A stretch of 64,000 nucleotides of DNA, from NCBI RefSeq assembly GCF_015999335.1, contig NZ_JAEACP010000005.1, forward strand, positions 1 through 64,000. Reading direction: 5' to 3'. A model generated the notes under the pieces. It made no database searches. It was not told where the DNA came from and saw nothing but the letters and a program-made list of their open reading frames with translations. The stretch is from Tabrizicola soli. Lineage in GTDB: Bacteria; Pseudomonadota; Alphaproteobacteria; Rhodobacterales; Rhodobacteraceae. Made by a program: the position numbers and the translations under genes. Positions 6,887-15,700 of this stretch are shown here, piece by piece. The stretch's first letter is position 1, and every line of letters begins with the position of its first letter.

Positions 6887-8038
6887 ATGGCCGATCTGAC
6901 ACTTCACGACAGCCTGTCCGAGATTGCCGCCTCGGACTGGGACGCCTTGGCCGCACCCGAGCCGGGCCGCCCTGTCGACCCTTTCACCACCCATCGCTTC
7001 CTCTCCGCCCTGGAAGCCTCGGGCTCGACCGGCCCCGGCACCGGCTGGCAGGCCCGGCCGCTGGCCCTGCGCGAGGGCGGGCGCCTCGTGGCCGTCACGC
7101 CGCTTTACGTCAAGGCGCACAGCCAGGGCGAATACATCTTCGACCATGGCTGGGCCGAGGCTCTCGAAAGGGCAGGGGGGCGCTACTATCCCAAGCTGCA
7201 GGTCGCCGTTCCCTTCACCCCCGCCACCGGCCGCCGCTTCCTTGGCGCGGACCCGTGTCGTGAAACCCTCTGGCGCGCCGCCATCGGCATCGCAGCGCGG
7301 AACCGTCTCTCTTCCCTGCACGCCACCTTCTGTACGGCAGAGGAAGCCGCGGCGCTGGCGGGCGTCGAGGGCACGCTCCACCGCGTTACCCAGCAGTTCC
7401 ACTGGCAAAACCGGGGGTACGGCAGCTTTGCCGACTTCCTGTCCGACCTCTCCAGCCGCAAGCGCAAGATGATCCGGAAAGAGCGCGAAGTGGCGCTGGC
7501 CTCGGGTCTGACGTTCCGCAGCCTGACCGGGGACGAGATCGAGTCCGCGCATTGGGCGGCGTTCTGGGCCTTCTACCAGGACACCGGCAGCCGCAAATGG
7601 GGCCGCCCCTACCTGACGCGGCAGGCGTTTGATCTGTTCCACCAGACCATGCGCGACGACATCCTTCTGGTCCTTGCATTCGACGATGGGCGTCCCGTTG
7701 CCGGGGCGCTGAACTTCATCGGCCGCGATGCGCTTTACGGTCGCTACTGGGGCTGCATCCAGGACCACCCCTGCCTGCATTTCGAGCTCTGCTATTACCA
7801 GGCCATCGACTGGGCCATCGCCCATGGCCTGCAAAGGGTCGAGGCCGGGGCGCAGGGCGAGCACAAGCTTGCCCGTGGCTACCTGCCGGTTCAGACGCAT
7901 TCCCTGCACTGGATCGCCGAGCCCGCCTTCCGGACGGCGGTGGACCGCTACCTGCAGGCGGAACGCCGCGCAGTCGGCGAGGAGATCGAGGTGCTGACCA
8001 GCTATGGCCCCTTCCGCCGGGGGCCGGATCGGGAGTAG
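6887..8038 (+). CDS. FemAB-like/GNAT-fold acyltransferase (DUF482 family)
   Basis: A 383-residue cytoplasmic protein of the peptidogalycan biosynthesis / DUF482 family, a double-GNAT fold related to FemAB. Recognisable segments are T-H-R-F-L-S-A-L-E-A-S-G-S near residue 31 and Y-I-F-D-H-G-W-A. Further on are Y-Y-P-K-L-Q-V-A-V-P-F-T-P-A-T-G-R-R-F and L-S-S-R-K-R-K-M-I-R-K-E-R-E. Near the C-terminus is E-A-G-A-Q-G-E-H-K-L-A-R-G-Y. The acyl donor and acceptor are unknown for this group; aminoacyl or acyl transfer to a cell-surface or small-molecule acceptor is a guess. The Shine-Dalgarno GGGGAA lies six bases before the ATG, inside a hairpin. Confidence 0.85.
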   Translation: MADLTLHDSLSEIAASDWDALAAPEPGRPVDPFTTHRFLSALEASGSTGPGTGWQARPLALREGGRLVAVTPLYVKAHSQGEYIFDHGWAEALERAGGRYYPKLQVAVPFTPATGRRFLGADPCRETLWRAAIGIAARNRLSSLHATFCTAEEAAALAGVEGTLHRVTQQFHWQNRGYGSFADFLSDLSSRKRKMIRKEREVALASGLTFRSLTGDEIESAHWAAFWAFYQDTGSRKWGRPYLTRQAFDLFHQTMRDDILLVLAFDDGRPVAGALNFIGRDALYGRYWGCIQDHPCLHFELCYYQAIDWAIAHGLQRVEAGAQGEHKLARGYLPVQTHSLHWIAEPAFRTAVDRYLQAERRAVGEEIEVLTSYGPFRRGPDRE

Positions 8039-8061
8039 CCTTCCCGGGGGAGGACCCGCCG

Positions 8062-8673
8062 ATGCTGACCTTCTACACCAACCCGATGTCGCGCGGCCGC
8101 ATTGCCCGCTGGATGCTCGAGGAGTTGGGCCAGCCCTACAGGACCCAGGTCCTGGAATACTACACCACGATGAAGGCGCCGGACTATCTGGCGCTCAATC
8201 CGATGGGCAAGGTTCCCGCGATCGTCCACGATGGCAAGGTCGTGACCGAGGTGGCGGCGATCTGCACCTATCTGGCGATGACCTTCCCCGAGGCCGGGCT
8301 GATGGCCGAGGACAAGGCCGCCTTCTTCCGCTGGATGTTCTTCGCCGCGGGCCCGCTGGAGCAGGCGGCGGTCAATGCCTCTTTCGGCTGGCATCCCTCG
8401 GGCCCGCAGGAAAAGCGCCGGGCGGGCTATGGCGACCTGGCCGATGTCCTGGGCGCGTTGACCGGGCATCTGGCCGCACATGATTTTGTGGCCGACGGCC
8501 GCTTCACTGCCGCCGATGTCTATGTCGGCAGCCAGATCGGCTGGGGGATGCAGAACGGCGGCATTCCGGCCAATGCCGTGTTGCAGGCCTATTGGGCGCG
8601 GATCAGGGACCGCCCCGCCCGCCAATCGGCCGAGGCCCTCGACAATGCCCTGATCCGGGAGAACCAGCCATGA
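8062..8673 (+). CDS. Glutathione S-transferase family protein
   Basis: A 203-residue protein with a thioredoxin-like N-terminal domain ([16 protein letters not shown] at 2-17). The glutathione-binding segment is [10 protein letters not shown] (about 46-55), followed by [10 protein letters not shown]. An all-helical C-terminal domain follows, with F-T-A-A-D-V-Y-V-G near 150. A Ser in P-M-S-R-G-R takes the place of the catalytic residue in many bacterial GSTs. The substrate is unknown. GGGGGAGG lies upstream of the ATG. The gene overlaps the pterin dehydratase gene by ATGA. Confidence 0.9.
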   Translation: MLTFYTNPMSRGRIARWMLEELGQPYRTQVLEYYTTMKAPDYLALNPMGKVPAIVHDGKVVTEVAAICTYLAMTFPEAGLMAEDKAAFFRWMFFAAGPLEQAAVNASFGWHPSGPQEKRRAGYGDLADVLGALTGHLAAHDFVADGRFTAADVYVGSQIGWGMQNGGIPANAVLQAYWARIRDRPARQSAEALDNALIRENQP

Positions 8674-9035
8674 CCCAGCTTCTGCCCGAAGCGGACCGCA
8701 AGACCCTGTTGCCGCCCCTGGCCGAGACCGGCTGGGCCGCCGTGCCGGGCCGCGACGCGATCCGCAAGATCTGGAAGTTCCGCAGCTTTTCCGAAGCCTG
8801 GGGCTTCATGTCCCGCGCGGCCCTGGTGGCCGAGAAGCTGAACCACCACCCGGAATGGAGCAATGTCTACAACGTGGTCGACGTGACCCTGACCACGCAT
8901 GACTGCCAGGGGCTTTCGCGCCTTGACCTCGATCTCGCCAAGGCGATGGACCGCTTCGCGCCCGGCGCCGAAATCCAGCGCGATCATGGCGAGCCGGTCA
9001 GCTGCCTGTGCGAGATCCACGCGCGCAAGGCGTGA
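8670..9035 (+). CDS. phhB: Pterin-4-alpha-carbinolamine dehydratase
   Basis: A 121-residue enzyme that dehydrates 4a-hydroxytetrahydrobiopterin, recycling the cofactor of aromatic amino acid hydroxylases. The active-site signature [18 protein letters not shown] at about 55-72 is intact. A C-terminal tail of about 20 residues, containing C-L-C, goes beyond the usual family end. No phenylalanine hydroxylase is nearby. The ATG overlaps the TGA of the upstream GST gene (ATGA), which indicates coupled translation. Confidence 0.92.
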   Translation: MTQLLPEADRKTLLPPLAETGWAAVPGRDAIRKIWKFRSFSEAWGFMSRAALVAEKLNHHPEWSNVYNVVDVTLTTHDCQGLSRLDLDLAKAMDRFAPGAEIQRDHGEPVSCLCEIHARKA

Positions 9036-9043
9036 GGCGGGAA

Positions 9044-9062
9044 GGTGGGCAGATTGCCCACC
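9044..9062. repeat. Dispersed hairpin repeat, family 2, copy A (probable terminator)
   Basis: GGTGGGCA-GAT-TGCCCACC, followed by CTGCGA, between the convergent phhB and peroxiredoxin genes. A near-identical element is found at 25372-25391. Confidence 0.65.
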
Positions 9063-9073
9063 CTGCGACGGGT

Positions 9074-9559
9074 TCAGAGCTGCGACAGCAGGTGTTCGCC
9101 CGCCGAAATCTCGCAGCCCGGCCCGGTTTCGGGGTTGAACTGCGTGACCACGCCATCCTCCGCCACCAGCGAGTAGCGTTTCGAGCGGGCCAGAAGGCCG
9201 AGATGCGGCAGGTCCAGGGTCATGCCGATCGCCCTGGTGAAGCTGGAATCCGCATCGGCGACCATCGAGATCCCGGCGGCATCGGCACCCGTCGCCTCGC
9301 CCCAGGCCTTCATCACGAAGGGATCGTTGACCGAGACGCAGATGATCTCGTCCACGCCCTTTTCGGCCAGCTTCCCCGCAGTGCGGATGAAACTTGGGAC
9401 ATGCGCGGTCGAGCAGGTGCCGGTGAACGCGCCCGGCAGGCCGAAGATCACCACCTTGCGGCCCTTCAGCACCTCGGTCAGGTTCACCGGCTCGGCCCCG
9501 GCCTCGGCCATGCGCAGAAGGGTTGCCTCGGGCAGCTTCGCCCCGATCGTCAAAGTCAT
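9074..9559 (-). CDS. Peroxiredoxin, Prx5/type II family
   Basis: A 161-residue thiol peroxidase that reduces hydrogen peroxide and alkyl hydroperoxides, probably with glutathione/glutaredoxin as reductant. The peroxidatic cysteine is in L-P-G-A-F-T-G-T-C-S-T-A-H-V-P-S-F (Cys near 49), the standard Prx5 motif. A further motif is V-S-V-N-D-P-F-V-M-K-A-W. A second cysteine lies in G-P-G-C-E-I near the C-terminus. Two in-frame ATGs exist at 9568 and 9559; GAGGA lies eight bases before 9559 but touches 9568, so I use 9559. The gene is single and is divergent from the FAD reductase gene. Confidence 0.93.
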   Translation of the reverse strand: MTLTIGAKLPEATLLRMAEAGAEPVNLTEVLKGRKVVIFGLPGAFTGTCSTAHVPSFIRTAGKLAEKGVDEIICVSVNDPFVMKAWGEATGADAAGISMVADADSSFTRAIGMTLDLPHLGLLARSKRYSLVAEDGVVTQFNPETGPGCEISAGEHLLSQL

Positions 9560-9648
9560 TTTCGTCATTCCTCGTCACCAGGCTGCGTTGCGCAGGTTGC
9601 GCCATGGGTTATAGGCTCTGGCGCAAGGGTTTCCAGAGGGATGCGGGC

Positions 9649-10851
9649 ATGCGGGTGGTGATCGTCGGGGCAGGGCAGGCAGGCGCGGCATTGGCGGCCA
9701 GGCTGCGCGCGCTGGGCCATGCGGGGGAGATCGTGATGCTTGGGGACGAGCCCGCGCCGCCCTACCAGCGCCCGCCGCTGTCGAAGGCCTATCTGCTGGG
9801 CGAGATGGAGGAGGACCGGCTCTGGCTTCGCTCGCCCGAATTCTGGGCCGAGAACAACGTGACCCTGCGGCTGGGCCAGGCCGTCACCGACCTTGATCTC
9901 GTGGCCAAGACCGTGACCGTCGGCGGCGAGGCGCTGGAATACGACCAGCTTGCGCTGACCACCGGCTCCTCTCCCCGCCGCCTTTCCCCGGCGCTGGGCG
10001 GCGCGCTGGAGAGGGTGTTCGCGGTGCGGACGCTGGCCGATGTCGATGCCATGCGCGCCGAGTTCCAGCCCGGCCGCCGCGTCATCATCGTCGGCGGCGG
10101 CTATATCGGGCTGGAGGCGGCGGCGGTCGCGGCGAAGCTTGGTCTCAACGTCACCGTGCTGGAGATGGCGCCCCGCATCCTGCAACGCGTCGCGGCGCCC
10201 GAGACCTCGGCCCATGTCCGCGCGCTGCACCAGTCCCACGGCGTCACCGTGCTGGAGGAAACCGGCCTTGACCGGCTGGAGGGCGACGACCGGGTGACCG
10301 GGGCGATCCTGAGGGACGGCCGGGTCCTGCCGGCGGATTTCGTGATCGTGGGCGTCGGCATCACGCCGAACACCCACCTGGCCGAGAATGCGGGCCTTGC
10401 GATCGACAACGGCATCGCCACCGATGCTTATGGCCGGACCTCCGACCCGGCGGTCTGGGCGGCGGGCGATTGCGCCTCGTTCCCGCATGGCGGCGGGCGG
10501 CTCCGGCTGGAATCGGTCGGCAATGCCATCGACATGGCCGAGGCGGTGGCCGCCAACATTCTGGGCGCCGGCCAGCCCTATGAGGCGAAGCCCTGGTTCT
10601 GGTCCGACCAGTTCGACCTGAAGCTCCAGATCGCCGGGTTGAACACCGGCTATGACCGCATCGTCACCCGCAAGGGCGAGGGGGATGCCGTCAGTTTCTG
10701 GTATTACCAGGGCGACCGCCTGCTCGCCGTGGACGCGATGAACGACAGCCGCGCCTATATGGTCGGCAAGCGCCTGATCGAGGCCGGCAAGTCCCCCACG
10801 GCCGAGGCGGTGACCTCGACCCCCGACCTCAAGGCCCTGCTCAAGGCATGA
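9649..10851 (+). CDS. FAD-dependent ferredoxin/rubredoxin-type reductase
   Basis: A 400-residue flavoprotein of the putidaredoxin-reductase type. The N-terminal FAD fold begins V-V-I-V-G-A-G-Q-A-G-A-A-L, followed by P-P-Y-Q-R-P-P-L-S-K. The NADH-binding fold has V-I-I-V-G-G-G-Y-I-G-L-E-A-A near 146. The FAD-closing motif V-W-A-A-G-D-C-A is near 280. The C-terminal domain P-W-F-W-S-D-Q-F-D-L-K-L-Q-I-A-G matches ferredoxin reductases that serve P450s or ring dioxygenases. No ferredoxin or P450 gene is next to it, so the electron acceptor is unknown. AGAGGG lies eight bases before the chosen ATG. Its stop overlaps the rsmD start. Confidence 0.9.
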   Translation: MRVVIVGAGQAGAALAARLRALGHAGEIVMLGDEPAPPYQRPPLSKAYLLGEMEEDRLWLRSPEFWAENNVTLRLGQAVTDLDLVAKTVTVGGEALEYDQLALTTGSSPRRLSPALGGALERVFAVRTLADVDAMRAEFQPGRRVIIVGGGYIGLEAAAVAAKLGLNVTVLEMAPRILQRVAAPETSAHVRALHQSHGVTVLEETGLDRLEGDDRVTGAILRDGRVLPADFVIVGVGITPNTHLAENAGLAIDNGIATDAYGRTSDPAVWAAGDCASFPHGGGRLRLESVGNAIDMAEAVAANILGAGQPYEAKPWFWSDQFDLKLQIAGLNTGYDRIVTRKGEGDAVSFWYYQGDRLLAVDAMNDSRAYMVGKRLIEAGKSPTAEAVTSTPDLKALLKA

Positions 10852-11408
10852 GGATCATCGGCGGCGCACGCCGGGGCCTGAAGCTGGCCGATGTGGGCGA
10901 GGGCGATGCCGCCGCCCATCTCCGCCCCACATCGGACCGGGTGCGCGAGGCGATCTTCAACTTGGTGATCAACGCCCGGTCCTTTCCGCTGCACGGGGCG
11001 CGGGTGCTGGACCTCTTCGCCGGGACCGGCGCGCTGGGGCTCGAGGCGATCAGCCGCGGCGCGGCCGAGGCGGTGTTCGTCGATGACGGCGCGAAGGCGC
11101 TGGCGCTGCTGAAGGCCAACATCGCGAAGATGCGGGCCGAGGGCGAAACCCGCGTCCTGCGCCAGAATGCCACCCGCCTGCCGCCGAACCCTGCCGCCCC
11201 CTTCCCGCTGGTCTTTCTCGATCCCCCCTACGGCAAGGCGCTGGGCGAGGCCGCGCTCGCCTCGGCCCGGGTGCGGGGCTGGCTGGCGCCGGGTGCACTG
11301 ATCGTCTGGGAGGAAAGCCAGCCCCCGGTGCCGCCGGAAGGCTTTGCCCTTGTCGACCAGCGGAAGTATGGCGACACCATCGTCACCCTGCTCGAGGCCC
11401 CCGCATGA
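10848..11408 (+). CDS. rsmD: 16S rRNA (guanine966-N2)-methyltransferase
   Basis: A 186-residue SAM-dependent methyltransferase that modifies G966 of 16S rRNA. The N-terminal M-R-I-I-G-G-A-R-R-G-L-K-L and R-P-T-S-D-R-V-R-E-A-I-F-N are diagnostic. SAM binding is by L-D-L-F-A-G-T-G-A-L-G-L-E, and the catalytic motif is D-P-P-Y-G. The gene overlaps both neighbours by ATGA, so it sits in a coupled trio with the FAD reductase and the HAD phosphatase. Confidence 0.95.
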   Translation: MRIIGGARRGLKLADVGEGDAAAHLRPTSDRVREAIFNLVINARSFPLHGARVLDLFAGTGALGLEAISRGAAEAVFVDDGAKALALLKANIAKMRAEGETRVLRQNATRLPPNPAAPFPLVFLDPPYGKALGEAALASARVRGWLAPGALIVWEESQPPVPPEGFALVDQRKYGDTIVTLLEAPA

Positions 11409-12061
11409 CCCGCCCCTCTGCCGTCCTTTTCGATTGCGACGGGGTGATCACCGACAGCGAAGGGCCGACCTTCGACCTTCTGATCGCCGACCTTGCCGGC
11501 CATGGCCTGCCGCTTACCCGGCACCAGCTTGAGACCGACTATATCGGCGGCACCATCGAGACCGTGGCCCTGCGCGCCCGCGCCGCCGGGGCGGTGCTGC
11601 CCGAGGACTGGGTCGCCCGGTTCTATGACCGGATGTATGCGATGCTGGCGGAGGAAACCGCGCTGATCCCCGGCGTGGTCGAGGTCTTCGACCGGCTGGA
11701 TGCGGCGGGGGTTCCCTTTGCCGTCGGCTCGAACGGAACGCCCGAGAAGATGCGGATCAGCCTTGGCCAGCACGGGCTGCTCCCGCGTTTCCGCGCCGTG
11801 CTGTCCGGTCAGGCGCTCGGCCGTCCGAAACCCGCGCCCGATGTCTACCTTGCCGCCGCCGCTGCCTGCGGGGCGGAGCCCGCCGCCTGCGTGGTGATCG
11901 AGGACAGCCCCTCGGGCGCCCGCGCCGCGCTCGCGGCCGGGATCCCCTGCCTGGGCTTCGCCCCGCACGGATCCGGCAGCCCGCCCGCCCGCGGCCTTGC
12001 GGCGCTGGGCGTGCCGCTGTTCCACCGCATGTCCGACCTGCCCGCGCTGCTGGAGCTGTGA
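11405..12061 (+). CDS. HAD-superfamily phosphatase
   Basis: A 218-residue haloacid dehalogenase-like hydrolase of the beta-phosphoglucomutase/phosphatase subgroup. Motif I is F-D-C-D-G-V-I-T-D-S-E (nucleophile Asp near 10). Motif II is V-G-S-N-G-T-P near 103. Motif III Lys is in G-R-P-K-P-A-P-D-V-Y, and motif IV is V-I-E-D-S-P-S-G. A helical cap lies between motifs I and II. The substrate cannot be told from sequence; small phosphorylated metabolites are usual. The ATG overlaps the rsmD stop. Confidence 0.9.
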   Translation: MTRPSAVLFDCDGVITDSEGPTFDLLIADLAGHGLPLTRHQLETDYIGGTIETVALRARAAGAVLPEDWVARFYDRMYAMLAEETALIPGVVEVFDRLDAAGVPFAVGSNGTPEKMRISLGQHGLLPRFRAVLSGQALGRPKPAPDVYLAAAAACGAEPAACVVIEDSPSGARAALAAGIPCLGFAPHGSGSPPARGLAALGVPLFHRMSDLPALLEL

Positions 12062-12122
12062 CGTCGCGTTGCGGGTGACAGGCCCCGCGCGCCGGGCCAT
12101 TCTGCCGGGAAAAGAGGGAACC

Positions 12123-14147
12123 ATGACCAGCCATCCCCATCTCCTCGCCCCGATCACGCTCGGCTGCCATACCTTGCGCAACCGCTGCCTGATGGGCTCG
12201 ATGCACACCGGGCTGGAGGAAACCGGCGACTGGTCCCGCGTCGCCGCCTTCTACGCCGCGCGCGCCAGGGGCGGGGCCGGGTTGATCGTCACCGGCGGCA
12301 TAGCCCCGAATGCCGAGGGCGGCGTCTTTCCCGGCGCGGCGGGCCTTTTCACCGATCGTGACATCGCCAACCATGCCGGGGTGACCGATGCCGTCCATGC
12401 CGAGGGCGGCCATATCGTCATGCAGATCCTCCACGCCGGGCGCTACGCCTATTCCCCCGATTGCGTCGCGCCCTCGGCCGTGAAATCGCCGATCTCGCCC
12501 TTTCCACCGAAAGAGCTGGACGAAGCCGGGATCGAAAAACAGATCGCCGACATCGCCACCGCCGCCGCCCGCGCCATTCAGGCCGGCTATGACGGGGTCG
12601 AGGTCATGGGCTCCGAAGGCTATTTCCTCAACCAGTTCCTCGTCACCCACACCAACCGCCGCAGCGACCGCTGGGGCGGCCCTTACGCCAACCGGATGCG
12701 CCTGCCGGTCGAGGTGGTCTCGCGTGTGCGGCAGGCCATCGGGCCGGGCGCGATCCTGGTCTATCGCATCTCGCTGATCGACCTGATTCCCGACGGCTCC
12801 AGCTGGGAGGAGATCGTCCGGCTCGCCCGCGCCATCGAAGCGGCAGGAGCGAACATCCTGAACACCGGCATCGGCTGGCACGAGGCGCGGGTGCCCACCA
12901 TCGCCACCTCGGTCCCCCGCGCCGCCTTCGCCCGGCTGACCGCCCGCCTGCGGCCCGAGGTCGGCATCCCCGTCATCGCATCGAACCGGATCAACACTCC
13001 CGAGGTGGCCGAAGAACTGCTGGCCTCGGGGGTCGCCGACATGGTCTCGATGGCCCGCCCCTGGCTGGCCGAGCCCGAGTTCATCCTCAAGGCCGCCACC
13101 GGCCGCGCGGCGGAAATCGCCCCCTGCATTGCCTGCAACCAGGCCTGTCTCGACCACACCTTCTCGGGCAAGCTCACCTCCTGCCTGGTGAATCCCCGCG
13201 CCTGTCATGAGACCGAGCTGACCTATGCGCCCGCCCTGGCGCCAAAGCGCATCGCCGTGGTCGGCGCAGGCCCGGCCGGCATGACCGCCGCCATGGTCGC
13301 GGCGGAGCGGGGTCACCAGGTCACGCTGTTCGACAGGGCCTCGCAGGTCGGCGGCCAGCTCAACCTGGCGAAACGGGTTCCGGGGAAGGAGGAGTTCCGG
13401 GGCCTGGTGGACTGGTTTGCCGTCCGGCTGCAGGCCTCCGGCATCACCCTGCGCCTCGGTCGCGCCGCCAGCCTCGCCGACCTTCGCGACTTCGATGAGG
13501 TGGTGATCGCGACCGGCGTCACCCCGCGCGATCCGGGGATTCCTTTTGAACCGGGGGCGCGGGTCCTGTCCTATGTCGACGTGCTGCAAGGCACCGATCC
13601 TGGCCGCCGGGTGGCCATCGTCGGCGCGGGCGGGATCGGCTTCGACGTGGCCGAGACGCTGGTCCACGCAGGCACCAGCCCGACCGAGGACCCCGCGCTC
13701 TGGCGCCGGGAATGGGGCGTCACCGCGCCGTGGGAGGATAGGGGCGGCCTGGCGCCGCAAGGACCTGCGCCGGAGCCCCCGGCGCGCGAGGTGCATCTGC
13801 TGCAGCGCAAACCCGAAAAGCCTGGCCGCCACCTTGGCAAGACCACCGGCTGGATCCACCGCGCCACCCTGGCGATGAAGCGGGTCAGGATGCGGGGCGG
13901 GGTGAACTATGACCGTATCACGCCCCAGGGCCTCTGGCTTTCCCACGGACCCGACCGCGAGAGGCCAGAGCTTCTCGCGGTCGATGCCGTCGTCCTTTGC
14001 GCAGGTCAGGTGCCGGATCGGACCCTGTCCGAGGCCCTGACCCGGGCGGGCATCCCCCACCATCTGATCGGCGGAGCGGATGTGGCGGCCGAACTGGATG
14101 CCAAGCGCGCGATCGATCAGGCCGCGCGCCTGGCCGCCCGGCTTTAG
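12123..14147 (+). CDS. fadH: NADPH-dependent 2,4-dienoyl-CoA reductase
   Basis: A 674-residue iron-sulfur flavoenzyme that removes double bonds at even positions during beta-oxidation of unsaturated fatty acids. The N-terminal old-yellow-enzyme barrel (about 1-340) includes H-A-G-R-Y-A and N-R-R-S-D-R-W-G-G. The 4Fe-4S cluster cysteines are in C-I-A-C-N-Q-A-C-L-D near 335-345, with a fourth in S-C-L-V-N-P. The FAD/NADPH half follows, with V-V-G-A-G-P-A-G-M-T-A and I-V-G-A-G-G-I-G-F-D. AGAGGG precedes the ATG. The stop codon overlaps that of the convergent EF-hand gene. Confidence 0.94.
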   Translation: MTSHPHLLAPITLGCHTLRNRCLMGSMHTGLEETGDWSRVAAFYAARARGGAGLIVTGGIAPNAEGGVFPGAAGLFTDRDIANHAGVTDAVHAEGGHIVMQILHAGRYAYSPDCVAPSAVKSPISPFPPKELDEAGIEKQIADIATAAARAIQAGYDGVEVMGSEGYFLNQFLVTHTNRRSDRWGGPYANRMRLPVEVVSRVRQAIGPGAILVYRISLIDLIPDGSSWEEIVRLARAIEAAGANILNTGIGWHEARVPTIATSVPRAAFARLTARLRPEVGIPVIASNRINTPEVAEELLASGVADMVSMARPWLAEPEFILKAATGRAAEIAPCIACNQACLDHTFSGKLTSCLVNPRACHETELTYAPALAPKRIAVVGAGPAGMTAAMVAAERGHQVTLFDRASQVGGQLNLAKRVPGKEEFRGLVDWFAVRLQASGITLRLGRAASLADLRDFDEVVIATGVTPRDPGIPFEPGARVLSYVDVLQGTDPGRRVAIVGAGGIGFDVAETLVHAGTSPTEDPALWRREWGVTAPWEDRGGLAPQGPAPEPPAREVHLLQRKPEKPGRHLGKTTGWIHRATLAMKRVRMRGGVNYDRITPQGLWLSHGPDRERPELLAVDAVVLCAGQVPDRTLSEALTRAGIPHHLIGGADVAAELDAKRAIDQAARLAARL

Positions 14148-14401
14148 TTGCCGGTCGCCGGCGCGGCGATCACGCCATTGTCCAGCGCCGTCTGCAGCTC
14201 GGTCGCGTCGACCTGGCCGTCGGTATTCGTGTCGATGCCGGCAAAACCTTCCTCGGTCAGGTCGGTCCAGACCGCCTGCAACTCCACCAGCGACCAGGTG
14301 CCGTTGCCATCGGTGTCCGTCACCTCGGGCAGGGTCGCGGTCTGGGCGACGGCGGCCGTGGCCAGGGCCAGAGGTGCAAGGAACATTGCGATGCGGGTCA
14401 T
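14144..14401 (-). CDS. Small secreted EF-hand protein
   Basis: An 85-residue protein with a Sec signal peptide (cleavage after A-V-A, near 19) and two calcium-binding loops: D-T-D-G-N-G-T-W-S-L-V-E and D-T-N-T-D-G-Q-V-D-A-T-E. Both have acidic residues at loop positions 1, 3 and 5 and Glu at 12, so both should bind calcium. It probably works in the periplasm as a calcium buffer or sensor; no more specific role is known. AAGGAG lies before the ATG at 14401, which argues against a longer in-frame N-terminus. Its TAA overlaps the fadH TAG on the other strand. Confidence 0.8.
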   Translation of the reverse strand: MTRIAMFLAPLALATAAVAQTATLPEVTDTDGNGTWSLVELQAVWTDLTEEGFAGIDTNTDGQVDATELQTALDNGVIAAPATGN

Positions 14402-14763
14402 GGGAATCTCCTTCTTGGTCCATGAGGCGGATGGCGTTGATGCCACCAGCGGGGCAGAACCTGCGCAATCCCGGAAGGATATTCCAGATGTCCTGTGAGA
14501 TTCTGCGGCATGCTTGGCGAAACCCCGCATTTCTGGTGGCTTCTGGGAACATTTTCCTGCCGATGCCGAATATTGGGCCTTCCGCCGCCCATACCTGCTG
14601 ATGGAAGCGGCGGACCGCCGCGCAACCGCCATCCCCGAGTTACGTTTCGACGCCATGAACGATCCCCCAGAATACCCCGGATCGGTCGCTTGAATGCCGC
14701 CATCCTGCCCGATTTGGCCGGGAAAGATGGAAGGCAAGGCGTGAAGTTCCCGAAGAGGACGAA
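14402..14763. other. Divergent intergenic region without a visible gene
   Basis: About 360 bases between the EF-hand gene (-) and the LysR gene (+). Open frames here have no recognisable protein features and no convincing ribosome-binding sites. It should hold the two divergent promoters and a LysR target site, but I could not identify a clear -35/-10 pair or T-N11-A operator. Confidence 0.5.
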
Positions 14764-15669
14764 ATGGATCGACTGACCGAGATGGAGGCCTTCGCCACTG
14801 TCGTGGACCAAGGCGGCTTCACCGACGCGGCGAAGAAGATGGGGATTTCCAAATCCGCTGTTTCCAAGCATGTCTCCGCGCTTGAGGCGCGGTTGGGCGC
14901 CCGCCTCTTGAACCGCACCACCCGCCGTGTCAGCCCGACCGAGATCGGCCTTGCCTATTATGACCGCGCCCGCCGCGTGCTGAACGACGCGGGCGAGGCC
15001 GACGCGCTGGTGACCTCGATGCAATCCGCGCCCTCGGGCCTCTTGCGGGTGTCGGTCGCCACCGATTTCGGCGTCAACCTGCTGTCGCCGATCCTGGGGG
15101 ATTTCCTGCTGGAATATCCCGAGATCACCGTGAACATGGTGCTGAACAACCGCTATGTCGAACTGATCAGCGAGGGTTTCGACATGGCGATCCGTGTCGG
15201 CGACCTCGAGGATTCCAGTCTCCGCGCCCGCAAGCTGACCGAGACGACCAAGCGGATGATCGGTGCGCCGTCCTATTTCCAGAAATTCGGCCGCCCGCAG
15301 AAGATCGACGATCTGAACGACCACAAGCTTCTGCACTATTCCAACCAGGCCAACGGGAACGTCTGGAAGATCACCGCGCCCTCGGGCGAAAAGCGCCAGG
15401 TCCGCTCGATCGGATGGCTGACGGTGAACGATGGGCAAAGCCTGCTGAACGCCGCGATTTCGGGCCTGGGCATCGCCTACCTGCCCAGCTTCCTTTACGC
15501 CGACGCCATGCGCCAGGGTCTGGTGGAGGAGGCGATTCCCGGCCTGCCGGTCGAGACGCTCGGCATCTACGCCGTCTATCCGCCGGGCCGCTTCACCCAG
15601 CCCAAGGTGCGCGCCTTCATCGATTTCCTCGCCAAGCGCTATCAGGAAAAGGGCCCCGACAACTGGTGA
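14764..15669 (+). CDS. LysR family transcriptional regulator
   Basis: A 301-residue regulator. The N-terminal winged helix-turn-helix (1-60) contains F-A-T-V-V-D-Q-G-G-F-T-D-A-A-K-K-M-G-I-S and K-S-A-V-S-K-H-V-S-A-L-E. The effector-binding domain (about 90-295) has G-L-L-R-V-S-V-A-T-D-F-G, and V-N-D-G-Q-S-L-L-N-A-A-I-S-G-L-G-I-A near its end. It belongs to the CrgA/DsdC-like subgroup that often regulates a divergent gene. The divergent neighbour here is the EF-hand gene, a possible target. AGAGGA precedes the ATG. Confidence 0.92.
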   Translation: MDRLTEMEAFATVVDQGGFTDAAKKMGISKSAVSKHVSALEARLGARLLNRTTRRVSPTEIGLAYYDRARRVLNDAGEADALVTSMQSAPSGLLRVSVATDFGVNLLSPILGDFLLEYPEITVNMVLNNRYVELISEGFDMAIRVGDLEDSSLRARKLTETTKRMIGAPSYFQKFGRPQKIDDLNDHKLLHYSNQANGNVWKITAPSGEKRQVRSIGWLTVNDGQSLLNAAISGLGIAYLPSFLYADAMRQGLVEEAIPGLPVETLGIYAVYPPGRFTQPKVRAFIDFLAKRYQEKGPDNW

Positions 15670-15700
15670 TCGCGGCGCGGGGCAACCCTTGTTCCGATCC

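Noticed and set aside
11757-14552. A 931-codon minus-strand open frame
   Set aside because: Antisense shadow of the HAD and fadH genes; no domain, low-complexity composition. The same applies to long antisense frames over 36519-39431, 43487-45607, 48432-50045 and 61679-63286.
14495-14776. A 93-codon frame leading into the LysR gene
   Set aside because: No ribosome-binding site and no family similarity; it overlaps the LysR start.
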